Positions 11,464 through 24,155 of a stretch of DNA of 64,000 bases are shown here, one piece after another. This stretch comes from Lamellibrachia satsuma (Eukaryota > Annelida > Polychaeta > Sabellida > Siboglinidae), in NCBI GenBank assembly GCA_033239005.1, contig BSQZ01000033.1, forward strand, positions 4,746,001-4,810,000. The letters are read 5' to 3'. The number at the start of each line of letters is the position of its first letter. Within the stretch, counting starts at the first letter, position 1. Under the pieces are notes generated by a model that saw only the letters and a program-made list of their open reading frames with translations, was not told the DNA's origin and did not search any database. The position numbers were made by a program, and so were the translations under genes.

Positions 11464-11860
11464 CTTCTGACGGACTGTGGGCAACACCGTACAACACACA
11501 CACTGACTGCCACGTTGAAGGTGAACATTGCAGACATTACATGGTTCAACAACCACGAATCACAACTCCACACTGATGTAGAGCTGCTAGAGGCCCGAAA
11601 TGCAGTTAATAAAAGAATACAAAAAAACATTAATCAGAAATGAATGAAACAAATTATCTACTGATTGTGTAAATGTTAGACATGAATAGGTCTAAAAACA
11701 AACTGACAGATATCTGATAAGGGCGAGTTACACATAGATGACAGTTAAACTGTGGACAAGCCAATGGCTTCCTTGTCCAGTGGCCATCTGGAGCTTGTTG
11801 CTTGGGATGGCAATCTTGGTAAATGTTGTTTACTCTAGTAGCTACTGGCTAGAAACAGGA
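11464..11860. other. Intron, nothing recognisable
   Basis: No repeat or exon signal seen in this stretch. Confidence 0.4.
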
Positions 11861-11861
11861 G

Positions 11862-12508
11862 ACTGGTGACACTGATGGCTGGAGGGCGCAGGGACCAAAT
11901 AGTGACACTGATGGCTGGAGGGTGCAGGGACCAACTAGTGACACTGGTGGCTGGAGGGCGCAGGGACCAACTAGTGACACTGATGGCTGGAGGGCGCAGG
12001 GACCAACTAGTGACACTGGTGGCTGGAGGGCGCAGGGACCAAATAGTGACACTGATGGCTGGAGGGTGCAGGGACCAACTAGCGACACTGATGGCTGGAG
12101 GCTGCAGGGACCAACTAGCGACACTGATGGCTGGAGGGTGCAGAGACAAACTAGTGACACTGATGGCTGGAGGGTGCAGGGACCAACTAGTGACACTGAT
12201 GGCTGGAGGGTGCAGGGACCAACTAGTGACACTGATGGCTGGATGGTGCAGGGACCAACTAGTGACACTGATGGCTGGAGGGTGCAGGGACCAACTAGTG
12301 ACACTGATGGTCGGAGGGTGCTGGGACCAATTAGTGACACTGATGGCTGGAGGGTGCAGAGACCAACTAGTGACACTGGTAGCTGGAGGGAGCAGGGACC
12401 AACTAGTGACACTGGTGGCTGGAGGGTGCAGGGACCAACTAGTGACATTAATGGCTGGAGGGTACAGGGACCAACTAGTGACACTGATGGCTGGAGGGTG
12501 CAGGTGAT
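11862..12508. repeat. Minisatellite, 36-bp unit, 18 copies
   Basis: Unit built around GATGGCTGGAGGGTGCAGGG and ACCAACTAGTGACACT, with A/G and C/T variants. It is well inside an intron. The unit is divisible by three, giving 12-residue-period open frames in several frames of both strands that are not genes. Confidence 0.96.
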
Positions 12509-13102
12509 AAGAAGAGCCATGCTCACCTGAATCTCACGGCCAATCTACCAGTGCAAGGGGCAAGAAACGTTGCCATTAATGGACAACGGATCCTAAGTCT
12601 GACCACTCACTACCGCCTTCACTACTGTACTACTCTCACAATCAGTGGCTTTCTGGCTGTCAATCTGTCCAGTCTTTGTGCCAGTCTGTCCTCAATACTT
12701 ATTGGTCAAAGCGATGTAGCCAGTGGCATCTGAGGGAAATTCTGCTAATTATCTTTTCCATTAAAGGTAAAATCTGATGGTATTGATTGTACAATCACGT
12801 AATACAGCATAAACTATATCTATTCTAACATACTGACCGCCCAAATTTGTTTTAATGAACTACAGTTTATTAATATAAAATTTGAAAGTGATCTGTTTAA
12901 TATGAATGTTTCAACTCGAATATAACGTTTACAATGCATGTTTAATGGCAAAGTTGATAGGCCTATTCATAAACAGATAAGGATCAAATGATATTTTTAG
13001 AACGATCAGACTTGATACCTTTAACAACTACAGTATGTTTTGATTATTTCAACATGGAAAGAAATTAATAGTTTTACTTCCGAAACGGCAATTGTAGTAA
13101 CA
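12509..13102. other. Intron, nothing recognisable
   Basis: AT-rich intron between the 36-bp and 86-bp arrays. Confidence 0.4.
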
Positions 13103-13790
13103 GTAGAGGGCAGGTATGAGAGTGACTTGAGAGGTCAGTGAGTGCGAGACAAACATGCTACCACCACACACACTGTGGAGACAGACAAGTAGAGGGCAGG
13201 TATGAGAGTGACTTGAGAGGTCAGTGAGTGCGAGACAAACATGCTACCACCACACACACTGTGGAGACAGACAAGTAGAGGGCAGGTATGAGAGTGACTT
13301 GAGAGGTCAGTGAGTGCAAGACAAACATGCTACAACCACGCACAGTGTGGAGACAGACAAGTAGAGGGCAGGTATGAGAGTGACTTGAGAGGTCAGTGAG
13401 TGCGAGACAAACATGCTACCACCACACACACTGTGGAGACAGACAAGTAGAGGGCAGGTATGAGAGTGACTTGAGAGGTCAGTGAGTGCGAGACAAACAT
13501 GCTACAACCACGCACAGTGTGGAGACAGACAAGTAGAGGGCAGGTATGAGAGTGACTTGAGAGGTCAGTGAGTGCGAGACAAACATGCTACCACCACACA
13601 CACTGTGGAGACAGACAAGTAGAGGGCAGGTATGAGAGTGACTTGAGAGGTCAGTGAGTGCGAGACAAACATGCTACAACCACACACACTGTGGAGACAG
13701 ACAAGTAGAGGGCAGGTATGAGAGTGACTTGAGAGGTCAGTGAGTGCGAGACAAACATGCTACCACCACACACACTGTGGAGACAGAAAA
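13103..13790. repeat. Minisatellite, 86-bp unit, exactly 8 copies, abutting the exon 30 donor
   Basis: Units begin GTAGAGGGCAGGTATGAGAG at 13103, 13189, 13275 and every 86 bp to 13705, and the array ends 8 bases from exon 30. In the sense of the gene each unit contains TGTCTGTCTCCACAG, a strong acceptor-like string. Copies are almost identical, so amplification or homogenisation is recent. Confidence 0.97.
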
Positions 13791-13798
13791 GTCCTTAC

Positions 13799-13899
13799 CT
13801 TGATGAGATCCTCCTCATCGTACGAAACATCCAGTGACTCTCCACGCTGCATGGACGACGCACGCGAATCTCCCAGCTCCTCCTTCAGGTCCTCGAAAC
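13799..13899 (-). CDS. ANK: Ankyrin exon 30 (C-terminal tail)
   Basis: 101 bp, phase 1 to 0. It encodes FEDLKEELGDSRASSMQRGE and ends SYDEEDLIK. Acidic and serine-rich, like the regulatory domain of other ankyrins. Acceptor TTGTTTAG, donor GTAAGG. The 86-bp array ends 8 nt into the following intron. Confidence 0.92.
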
Positions 13900-14332
13900 C
13901 TAAACAACAGTAGATTGCTCATCACAAATCACATTCTTAATGATCAACAACTGGCAAAACTCTCTATCAAACCTTACGTTTTTTTTTTTATTATAGAAAA
14001 CCAACGTCTTGATAATTACAATTTAATAATATTCGTGAAACTTGTCTTCTGTAGCAAAGTCATAGTGTTATTAATTACATTTGGCATAGCAGAGAAGTTC
14101 AATAGTCACTGAAATGTGTGTAGTATAGTGTGTGAATTACCAATATTGTCTATAACTTTGTAACATTGAAATAGTATATATCCCTCCACATATGTACAAT
14201 TAAAGTGACGATCCAAGTACCTGTTTTAAATTAAGTAAATTACTTTCTACTTTACCTTAGCAGGCTATTTGAAATTATAAGATATAGGTATGAAAATATT
14301 AATAGAAATATTTTTTAATACTTAAGATAGTA
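13900..14332. other. Intron, nothing recognisable
   Basis: AT-rich sequence between exon 30 and the hAT-like element. Confidence 0.4.
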
Positions 14333-14499
14333 CAGGGTTCATACACATTTTGCTATTTCAAATTCCATGACTTTCCATGACCTGGCAATGTAAATTTCCA
14401 TGACCTTTTTTTCAAGTTAAACCATCCTATTTATCATGCGCTACACTAGAATTTGAACCACTAATAATTAAATACTCACACAAAACGATTTCTATTTAG

Positions 14500-14955
14500 C
14501 ATGCAATGGCATGTTTTTTATGCATTGGAAGAATGCCATTTCACCCCAGTTTATATTGGTATTGCCTACTAAGCTGCATTTATGATTATATATCTGATTC
14601 TTATACATGGTGTATTTGTGAATCTCTATTGCAATTTCCAAACCGCCTAAGCGAAGTTGCACACGGAAACAGTGCCGTGTCATGGCACAGCGAACTGGTA
14701 CGGCATTGGCCATGCCTAGGGCTTGGCTATGCCTACGGTGATTGGTGCCATGTAGCAATTCAAAACCATTTCACCAAATGCAAAGTATGGGGTTTACTAA
14801 AGTAAACATATATATTTCATTGTACAAAAGTCATAGCGCCAACAAGTACCATTTCAAGGCGACAACGGCAGAATCCGAATTGGAAATGGTGGAACCACCA
14901 AATCGCTTGTCTAAGTTAATTTGGCATATTTAGGCAAGCGATTTATCGCCCGCCT
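14500..14955 (+). mobile_element. Interspersed repeat family A, copy 2 (nested in the hAT-like element)
   Basis: Reads ATGCCATTTCACCCCAGT near 14533, TCTGATTCTTATAC near 14595, GCGATTTATCGCCCGCCT near 14937 and matches 47524-48000 in reverse complement, including CAAACCGCCTAA and GGTTTACTAAAGTAAA. It ends at a near-palindrome, AGGCAAGCGATTTATCGCCC. Its position inside another element gives the order of insertion. Confidence 0.7.
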
Positions 14956-15355
14956 GTTGTTTTCAAACGTTAAGCACTGTGATAAAACAAATTACATCAT
15001 TGACATTGTGTTTATTTAATTTATAAATACGCCTAGCAAATGTCATATTTAATTTTTATATTATTACTGACATGAATTATAATAATAATTTATATTACTA
15101 TTGATAAAATAAATTTAAGACTGAAATGGTAATCAATAATTATAAATAACACCAACACAATATCATGAACTAATTTATTTTTTAAATATTACAGCAGTTT
15201 TACCTTGCTTGTATACCTCATATATTTAGGTAACAGTAACAGTAAACCATGGCCAATTAGCATTCAGAAGAAATAATAAAACTTTAAAGGTTTACTGCTA
15301 AGCCTAGGAAAGAGACCGTATGACATAGTCATAGCCGCAGGTCACAACTGTTAAA

Positions 15356-15556
15356 CTATTGTAGTTCCATCGCAGTTGTGTGCCATTTTGAACGCATGTG
15401 ACTGCGAAGCCTTGCTTCGCCCATGTTCGAAACATCAAACGATTTCTGACAAATACGGCAGTTCACTTTGTTTAACAAAGTACCTGCTCGTGCAATCCAT
15501 TTGGAGAATTGTCTCTCATTTAACCACCTGTCCTGGAATTTACACTTTCCAGGCAT
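15356..15556 (-). pseudogene. Transposase zinc-finger remnant
   Basis: A 66-codon open frame with KCKFQDRWLNERQFSKWIAR, then CRICQKSFDVSNMG and LRSHMRSKWH. The C-x2-C...H-x5-H arrangement is a BED-like or U1-like zinc finger found at the N-terminus of invertebrate hAT-type transposase-derived proteins. It stops shortly after the finger; no DDE catalytic core follows. Lying inside hAT-like ends supports the assignment. Confidence 0.6.
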
Positions 15557-16000
15557 ATTTCATAACATCTGAACTTTAGAATTCTGCAAATTAACGAACA
15601 ATGTGTAGATTTTTTAAAACAAGAAGGGTATCAATTTATTCTACCAATGGATGCAACCACTAGATGGCGGCACCATCTTTCAACAATGAACGCTACCATT
15701 GGATTTACTAGTGCGCGAACAAATACAGACCAATCAAATCCATCGGTACTACATAATACAACTCATAGACTTGTTCACCATGGCGGGAAAGTTAGTTTTC
15801 ACGTAACATATTTCATTAAAGTAATATTTTTCTCGACATTCCATTTTCCATGACTTTCCATGACCTTTACAAAAATTCCATGACTTTCCAGGCCTGGAAT
15901 CCAAATTATCAAATTCCATGACTTTCCAGGTTTTCAAGGACCTGTAGTAGAACTAGAGGACACAAAGTAACATCCTCACAGAGGACAGGAGATGATGTAC

Positions 16001-16129
16001 CTGTGTGCTCAAGTTCGAAATTGGCGACGGCTTGCTCAACCTCGTCCGTCACTTCCTCAATGTTGTACATACACTTCTTGATGACATCGTCGCGACCGAT
16101 CTTCTTCAAGCCCCGCTCCAGCTCATTTC
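16001..16129 (-). CDS. ANK: Ankyrin exon 29 (death domain, last part)
   Basis: 129 bp, phase 1 to 1. It encodes NELERGLKKIGRDDVIKKCM, then YNIEEVTDEVEQAVANFE. The first stretch is the last helix pair of the death domain (vertebrate LTKINRIDIVTLLEG type; here KIGRDDVIKKC). The acidic tail of the protein begins after it. Acceptor GCGATGTAG, donor GTACAT. Confidence 0.95.
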
Positions 16130-17013
16130 CTACATCGCAATTGTTAATAATAATCATGATAACATTTTCTGCCACTTAATATAGACCACATTGTAACTTA
16201 TATTATGGAAGTTCATGTTTCTGATCATTCTTGTTAATTAAGGTTGTGAGGGTTATCTTAGCAACAATACATTAATAGAACAGTGGCAACATGAGGGGTC
16301 CCATAGGCTGCAGTGAATTTAAGACGCATTAACGTTTACAGGCTAAAATGCATAATGTTATATTTTAAAATGTTATTGCTTTGCACTAAATATGGCCAGA
16401 GAAGCTTACAGGAAACAAGCTAAATGCTCTATTCATGTGGTTCCCTATACAGTATAATTAATACAGTACAAATTAATACAGTACAAATTAATACAGTACA
16501 AATTAATACAGTACAAATTAATCAAATGCAACCCAAAATATTTTATTATTGTATTTCCACCCATTGTTTTCAAAATAGAAATCATAAAGTTATATGTAAT
16601 AATAATCTGCTTAGTCAGCACATTGAGGGTAGGCAGAAGGAACAAGATTATAGAACAGCATTTGATTTATGTACTCATTACTATATCTTATATAATACAA
16701 TAATGACATTTACCCTAAATTAAATTCTGTGTTATTTATCATTAAATATGAAACACATACAAATACTGTATCATATACGAGATGTTTTCTTAGAGAATAA
16801 TAATTATTTAATTTATTATTTATTTATATCCAACTACAGTTAAACATTGTGAACATAACATGTTTATAAACCACAAAATGTTCATTTAACATATATCACA
16901 TTGGAGACCTGCTCTAGTGCACTTAAGTATTGAGGTTATTTAGCTAGTTGGGTGTGCGTATAGAGGAAGGTTACTTCAAGAGCAGCTGTTCCAAGTATTG
17001 TTGTGCCTCCCAC
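16130..17013. other. Intron 28 with a small 16-bp repeat
   Basis: AT-rich intron. At 16452-16520 there are about 4.5 tandem copies of AATTAATACAGTACAA. Nothing else. Confidence 0.7.
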
Positions 17014-17223
17014 CTGAAGCCTTGCCGCCACTCTTCTGCACCCACAGATGCAGCATGACAAGGGCCTGTTCACTGACGTAGGTGTATTCCATCTGTATCT
17101 TGGTGATCTCTTCGTCTGTGATGTTGAGTAGATGAGCGAGGACCACCCAGTCACCTTGCAATGTGTCGGCTATGTCTGTGAGGCGCAGCTCACCCCGGGA
17201 TATGAGCCCTCCTCGACCCACAC
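17014..17223 (-). CDS. ANK: Ankyrin exon 28 (death domain, first part)
   Basis: 210 bp, phase 1 to 1. It encodes GELRLTDIADTLQGDWVVLA, HLLNITDEEITKIQMEYTYV and ALVMLHLWVQKSGGKAS. It aligns with the ankyrin death domain (DIRMAIVADHLGLSWTELAR, NFSVDEINQIRVENPN). The acceptor CTGTCCACAG and the first eight exon bases are repeated about 28 times in a 59-bp array upstream. Confidence 0.97.
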
Positions 17224-18893
17224 CTGTGGACAGTAACACTGGGGGTACGGACTGGTTGACAGACACACCCATACACCCACACTTGTGGACAGTTACACTG
17301 GAGATACAGACTGGTTGACAGACACACCCATACACCCACACTTGTGGACAGTTACACTGGAGATACAGACTGGTTGACAGACACACTCATACACCCACAC
17401 CTGTAGACAGTTACACTGGAGGTACGGACTGGTTGACAGACACACTCATACACCCACACCTGTGGACAGTTACACTGGAGGTACGGACTGGTTGACAGAC
17501 ACACTCATACATCCACACCTGTAGACAGTTACACTGGAGGTACGGACTGGTTGACAGACACACTCATACATCCACACCTGTAGACAGTTACACTGGAGGT
17601 ACGGACTGGTTGACAGACACACTCATACACCCACACCTGTAGACAGTTACACTGGAGGTACAGACTGGTTGACAGACACACTCATACACCCACACCTGTG
17701 GACAGTTACACTGGAGGTATGGACTGGTTGACAGACACACTCATACACCCACACCTGTGGACAGTTACACTGGAGGTACGGACTGGTTGACAGACACACT
17801 CATACACCCACACCTGTGGACAGTTACACTGGAGGTACGGACTGGTTGACAGACACACTCATACACCCACACCTGTGGACAGTTACACTGGAGGTACGGA
17901 CTGGTTGACAGACACACTCATACACCCACACCTGTAGACAGTTACACTGGAGGTACAGACTGGTTGACAGACACACTCATACACCCACACCTGTGGACAG
18001 TTACACTGGAGGTATGGACTGGTTGACAGACACACTCATACACCCACACCTGTGGACAGTTACACTGGAGGTACGGACTGGTTGACAGACACACTCATAC
18101 ACCCACACCTGTGGACAGTTACACTGGAGGTACGGACTGGTTGACAGACACACTCATACACCCACACCTGTGGACAGTTACACTGGAGGTACGGACTGGT
18201 TGACAGACACACTCATACACCCACACCTGTAGACAGTTACACTGGAGGTACAGACTGGTTGACAGACACACTCATACACCCACACCTGTGGACAGTTACA
18301 CTGGAGGTACGGACTGGTTGACAGACACACTCATACACCCACACCTGTGGACAGTTACACTGGAGGTACGGACTGGTTGACAGACACACTCATACACCCA
18401 CACCTGTGGACAGTTACACTGGAGGTACGGACTGGTTGACAGACACACTCATACACCCACACCTGTGGACAGTTACACTGGAGGTACGGACTGGTTGACA
18501 GACACACTCATACACCCACACCTGTGGACAGTTACACTGGAGGTACGGACTGGTTGACAGACACACTCATACACCCACACCTGTAGACAGTTACACTGGA
18601 GGTACAGACTGGTTGACAGACACACTCATACACCCACACCTGTGGACAGTTACACTGGAGGTACGGACTGGTTGACAGACACACTCATACACCCACACCT
18701 GTGGACAGTTACACTGGAGGTATGGACTGGTTGACAGACACACTCATACACCCACACCTGTGGACAGTTACACTGGAGGTACGGACTGGTTGACAGACAC
18801 ACTCATACACCCACACCTGTGGACAGTTACACTGGAGGTATGGACTGGTTGACAGACACACTCATACACCCACACCTGTAGACAGTAACACTG
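17216..18893. repeat. Minisatellite, 59-bp unit, about 28 copies, carrying the exon 28 acceptor
   Basis: The array starts inside exon 28: in gene sense each unit reads CTGTCCACAG followed by GTGTGGGT, exactly as at the real exon border at 17223. Copies carry CCACAG or CTACAG. Variant series recur in blocks of several units, suggesting larger duplications. It fills most of intron 27. Confidence 0.97.
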
Positions 18894-19243
18894 CTGGCAT
18901 AGCTTACAATGACACTCTCCTGAAGTCAGGGGCTGCTTTACTAGAGCAGTCGTATCTGTATGTTGAAAAATATATAATATCTACCTTGATAACGTGAAGA
19001 AGAATGTTTGTTTGATCCTGCGGGTGTACGTACATGCGTGTGGAGTGTGTGTGTGTGACTACATTTTCAAAACATGACACATTTGAATGTGCACAAGACC
19101 TATAAATATTAACAAATTATATACATAAGAAACTTTTATACATAGGTTCATACAGCCATTATATGTGTTGATGTGTAATTTCCATTAATCAACAAACTAA
19201 ACAATGACATCTGTAAACTTGCACTGTCACACCAAATATTTAC

Positions 19244-19310
19244 CTGGATAAGCTTGCATTAATTCTTTTGTTTCCATTTCGTCTCCCTCGAGTCCTAACA
19301 TTGATTCACC
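19244..19310 (-). CDS. ANK: Ankyrin exon 27 (connector before death domain)
   Basis: 67 bp, phase 0 to 1. It encodes a short acidic connector, GESMLGLEGDEMETKELMQ. Good acceptor (TTGTTTTCAG) and donor (GTAAAT), and the phases join exon 26 to exon 28. Vertebrate giant exons insert at this place; nothing comparable is present between 17224 and 20133. Confidence 0.88.
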
Positions 19311-20133
19311 CTGAAAACAACACAAAAACAATATTAAAAATTCTGATCCGATTCCTGGGTAGCATTTCATTCTTATGAGCTCATAAGCAAGATTTTGTTC
19401 TTAAAAAAGATTTTTCTCCTATAATCAAAATAGAAAATCGTTGTGTGCTGTTTTACAGCACCATGAAGGTCAAGGTTGTTCATGAAATGTTTGCTATTAA
19501 ATTTTGAGCAAAATATTAGCTGTGTCTAACCAAAATATGTACACCACAACCTTCATATTGGTATACAGAAATAGTGTCCTCTATGACAAGGCATCCTCTT
19601 TTTTAAGATTAAATTTTTCCTCTTTACCCATTGAGCAAATCAGCCAAATGTAGTTGAAAAGTGTTCGATGGATCATATTATCAGCCACTTTTGGACAACC
19701 TTTCTATTAATTTTGTCCAATTGTGCACACTTTGGAGCTTATGATGGAAATTTTTATCATGAGCTTATGATGGATTTTATGAGCTCTTGTCTTAGTGAAA
19801 CACATCCCTGACTAACACAACCATCAGAAAGAGTGGCATCAATTTGACAAAGTAGCACTATGATATGAAAAATGGAAATTTTCAGCCAGTTGGCAATATT
19901 CTAATTCAAGTACCTATGGTACAAAGTTTGAAATGCAACATCGATTCTGACAGCAGGACATTATTTTATATTCTAGCATTGCAACCATGTTAACACTAGC
20001 AGTAAGTATATTTTATTAACTTAGCCAAAGTTTCATATAATCAACAAAAACAAGAAATGCAACATAGAACATATCAGCATCACAACTGCCTCTATAAATA
20101 AAGACATCCTATAAAACATGTCATTACAGTCAC
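19311..20133. other. Intron 26, nothing recognisable
   Basis: AT-rich intron with no repeat or exon signal. Confidence 0.5.
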
Positions 20134-20385
20134 CTGTACTTGGTCGGGCAGTACAATGTTGAGTGTACAGATGGGATTCTGTGGAGCTTCACCGCGTGAC
20201 ATCTTTGGTTCACGCATGAACGCGACGCGACCAATCGGCTCCAGGTTGGAATCTCGCAACCGCACGGTCAGAGGAAGTCGGTTTTCGCGGAAGGCATGGA
20301 AATTGATATATAGCTGCTCTCCTGACTTAGTCACTGGTACAAGGTTGCCCCCCATCTCTACATACTGGGGCTTGCCCTCAAGCAC
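20134..20385 (-). CDS. ANK: Ankyrin exon 26 (end of UPA domain)
   Basis: 252 bp, phase 0 to 0. It encodes VLEGKPQYVEMGGNLVPVTK, FRENRLPLTVRLRDSNLEP and NPICTLNIVLPD. Vertebrate counterparts are [20 protein letters not shown] and FKENRLPFSIKIRDTSQEP. This closes the ZU5-ZU5-UPA supramodule. Acceptor GCTTCAG, donor GTGACT. Confidence 0.98.
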
Positions 20386-20609
20386 CTGAAGCAGGCAGAC
20401 AATAACTGAGACAGTTCACACACACTACTCTTTCATCAGTTACAACCACTGCAACCACAAATATATATGATCACACTGACCAAACTTTATTCTTATCTAC
20501 CATTTAATTCTTATAAAATGCACTTAATTTTTTAAATGCAAAGGAAAACAATTACTAAAAAGAGATGACATTATTTGTTACTTACGGTTTGTTTACATAA
20601 AGGAAATAT

Positions 20610-21918
20610 ACATGTTTTAGAATGTTACCATGACTGTGAGCTGTTTAGTGTCACATTTGTAATGTTTTAGAATGTTACCATGACTGTGAGCTGTTTAGTG
20701 TCACATTTGTAATGTTTTAGAATGTTACCATGACTGTGAGCTGTTTAGTGTCACATTTGTAATGTTTTAGAATGTTACCATGACTGTGAGCTGTTTAGTG
20801 TCACATTTGTAATGTTTTAGAATGTTACCATGACTGTGAGCTGTTTAGTGTCACATTTGTAATGTTTTAGAATGTTATCATGACTGTGAGCTGTTTAGTG
20901 TCACATTTGTAATGTTTTAGAATGTTACCATGACTGTGAGCTGTTTAGTGTCACATTTGTAATGTTTTAGAATGTTACCATGACTGTGAGCTGTTTAGTG
21001 TCACATTTGTCATGTTTTAGAATGTTACCATGACTGTGAGCTGTTTAGTGTAACACTTGTAATGTTTTAGAATGTTACCATGACTGTGAGCTGTTTAGTG
21101 TAACACTTGTAATGTTTTAGAATGTTACCATGACTGTGAGCTGTTTAGTGTCACATTTGTAATGTTTTAGAATGTTACCATGACTGTGAGCTGTTTAGTG
21201 TCACATTTGTAATGTTTTAGAATGTTACCATGACTGTGAGCTGTTTAGTGTCACATTTGTAATGTTTTAGAATGTTACCATGACTGTGAGCTGTTTAGTG
21301 TCACATTTGTAATGTTTTAGAATGTTACCATGACTGTGAGCTGTTTAGTGTCACATTTGTCATGTTTTAGAATGTTACCATGACTGTGAGCTGTTTAGTG
21401 TAACACTTGTAATGTTTTAGAATGTTACCATGACTGTGAGCTGTTTAGTGTCACATTTGTAATGTTTTAGAATGTTACCATGACTGTGAGCTGTTTAGTG
21501 TCACATTTGTAATGTTTTAGAATGTTACCATGACTGTGAGCTGTTTAGTGTCACATTTGTAATGTTTTAGAATGTTACCATGACTGTGAGCTGTTTAGTG
21601 TCACATTTGTAATGTTTTAGAATGTTACCATGACTGTGAGCTGTTTAGTGTCACATTTGTCATGTTTTAGAATGTTACCATGACTGTGAGCTGTTTAGTG
21701 TCACATTTGTCATGTTTTAGAATGTTACCATGACTATGAGCTGTTTAGTGTCACATTTATAATGTTTTAGAATGTTACCATGACTGTGAGCTGCTGTTTA
21801 GTGTAACATTTGTCATGTTTTAGAATGTTACCATGACTATGAGCTGTTTAGTGTCACATTTGTAATGTTTTAGAATGTTAACATGACTGTGAGCTGTTTA
21901 GTGTCACATTTGTAATGC
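20610..21918. repeat. Minisatellite, 50-bp unit, about 26 copies
   Basis: Unit starts AATGTTTTAGAATGTTACCA and ends GTGTCACATTTGT. Variants (CATGTTTTAG, TAACACTTGT) recur in the same order at about 21011-21061 and 21361-21411, a sign of block duplication. One unit near 21790 has an extra CTG. It begins about 225 bp upstream of exon 26. Confidence 0.96.
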
Positions 21919-23275
21919 TTAATCATCGTATTTATCTGCACTCTGACTGATTTGTTTCAAATGCCACAAAAAACACCAATCAGTTGTTATATTCTTATTT
22001 AAAAATGTCTGTGTTAGTTAAAGAAAGAAGCTTTCTTTTCATAAAGTGTTCAATCCACGATGCAATGATTTAGCCATTTAGCAATCATATGTACCTTAAA
22101 AGTATGTTTGTTGAAGTTATTGCCATCTCATCGTGAAGCACTGTCTGTGCTCAATTGTGAAGGTCAAGCAAGACAACAGTCTTTGACCAGTGATTCATAG
22201 TTTTACTATACTAGTACATATGAACTCCAATCTCAGTTTTACTGCACCAGTCCACATGAACTCTCATTGAAGCTTTGCCACACCAGTCCATATGAACTCT
22301 CATGAAAGTTTTACCACACCGATCCAGATGAACTCTCATTATAACTTCCTTGTCCTCAGCTCTACCAAGATGACATAGCTCTTACAAAAGCCATCTTCCA
22401 ACTAACACACAACAGAACAGATTTCCCCTGAAGGACCAGTGCAACTTTTCAAAAACAAAAAACCATTCCATTCTAAATAATTGTTATCTGGACATGCATG
22501 TGACATTTTGAATAAGATAGTGAAATTCTAGCAAGTGTCTGTAATAGAACCACGCCGCCAAGAAAGAAAAGGCCTATGGGTGTTAAGAATAACCTCAAAC
22601 ATAAACCTAAAGCAGACACAGTCAGAAATAATACACACAAACCACCAACAAGACTCGCTAAAGAATACTATATGGTACACAGTCAATAAGACATTCATAG
22701 ACCCAGGCATTTTATTAAAACATTGATAGAGAAACAAGATGTAATGCATCTCTACAAAGTATAAATATATTGATTATATAAGATAGTAAGAGCTGCCATC
22801 ATTTCTAATCTACAAAGAAATACACAATGATTCCAGTTCTTTCTATCCAGAATTCAATTACTGAAATCCTTACTTATTCTATGATATCAGTAACTCAATT
22901 CTGAATATGAGGAACTGCAGACTGAGACATTGGCTAGTTCCTAGACCACCAGGTGGTGCCACTATTATGGTAACCATGAGGGAGGGGCGCAATACATTTT
23001 TTTTAATCATGATGATGATTTGCTCTCATCTCATTGGCTACAACGATTGGCTGAGCTATTTTTGGGAGTATCTGTTCATCAAACTACACTGTAATTCAGT
23101 TTGGTGTGCTTGTTAACATATAACATGACACTGTTTCCATTCAAGAATCAGTACTACTTGCATGTGGTCAAAGTTAAAATGGGGTGTTTACGTATTAAAA
23201 ATATGAATGATGTATGGAATTCCCTTTTGCCAACTTGTTACCGGAACTGGAATGGTTATTTTTTACCATATCGTA
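21919..23275. other. Intron, degenerate copies of a 45-bp motif only
   Basis: From about 22195 to 22345 there are diverged tandem copies of TTACCACACCAGTCCATATGAACTCTCAT-like sequence. The rest is AT-rich and plain. Confidence 0.5.
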
Positions 23276-23277
23276 TA

Positions 23278-23392
23278 CAGGTGCCAGTGGACTGCGTGGT
23301 CACAACAGTGGTGCCAGCCAGTGGACTCCGTGGTCACAACAGTGGTGCCAGCCAGTGGACTCCGTGGTCACAACAGTGGTGCCACACAGTGG
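23278..23392. repeat. Short tandem repeat, 34-bp unit, about 3 copies
   Basis: Unit GTGCCAGCCAGTGGACTCCG followed by TGGTCACAACAGTG. Inside intron 25. Confidence 0.9.
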
Positions 23393-24061
23393 GCTACGAA
23401 ACAGCAAAATCTACTATGTCCATAGTGGCTCCAGTCATATGACCATATTAGGTGCATGTGACATCAGAGAAGTGACATCAGAGGGTGAGATCGTCTACCA
23501 TTGTTAGTGACATTGACTGTGCAAATGTGAGACACCAGATAACCACATTGATGCACCACATGCCATTCTACAAAATGCATTCCGTGTGCATTTTCACACA
23601 TGCATGCATACACGCACGCAGTCACACAGCATTTATACATGGAATGGCACAAGTCATATAGCAATCCGAATGTGAATCATACAAAACCATAAGATAAAAT
23701 AGGAAAGTATCAACCAAAACAAGCACATTTAAATAAGAACAACACAGATAAAAGAGCACATTTAATAGTTGTGCAACAGAAAGGAACTCAGGAACATGTG
23801 TGCAACAACCCCAAAAGTGAACTGTCATTCCTCACAGTGAAATTGTTTAAAAATGCTGAGATAATACGATAAAGTGTAGCATAATAATAAGAGTAAGAAA
23901 GGGATAGAGAGTCCATAGGTAGTGATAGTGGATATGACAAAATGAACTTATGTCAGAACGCGAATCACTGGGCATAGACCTGAAATAAAAAGAACAAAAG
24001 ATAGTGTAAGAAACGCCAGAGAAAACAACCACCGCCGAACTCCTGACCTCCATCACTATCG

Positions 24062-24155
24062 CCTCGCAACAAGTACCCTAGCAACAAGTCCCTACCCTAG
24101 CAACAAGTACCCTACCCTAGCAACAAGTACCCTATCCTAGCAACAAGTACACTCA
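24062..24155. repeat. Short tandem repeat, about 20-bp unit
   Basis: Four to five imperfect copies of CAACAAGTACCCTACCCTAG. Confidence 0.85.

Larger units (their letters stand above)
14333..15944. mobile_element. Decayed hAT-like element with nested insertion
   Basis: Left end CAGGGTTCATACA followed by TTCCATGACTTTCCATGACC; right end, inverted, CAGGTCCTTGAAAACC then GGAAAGTCATGG repeats. These subterminal GGAAAGTCATGG repeats are a recurring feature of invertebrate hAT elements. The interior holds a zinc-finger-like remnant (15356-15556) and a nested copy of family A (14500-14955). Flanks share TAGTA but no clean 8-bp duplication. Confidence 0.65.

Noticed and set aside
13103..13790. CRISPR-like regular repeats (also 20610-21918 and 17216-18893)
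   Set aside because: Head-to-tail units without unique spacers, in a spliced animal gene.
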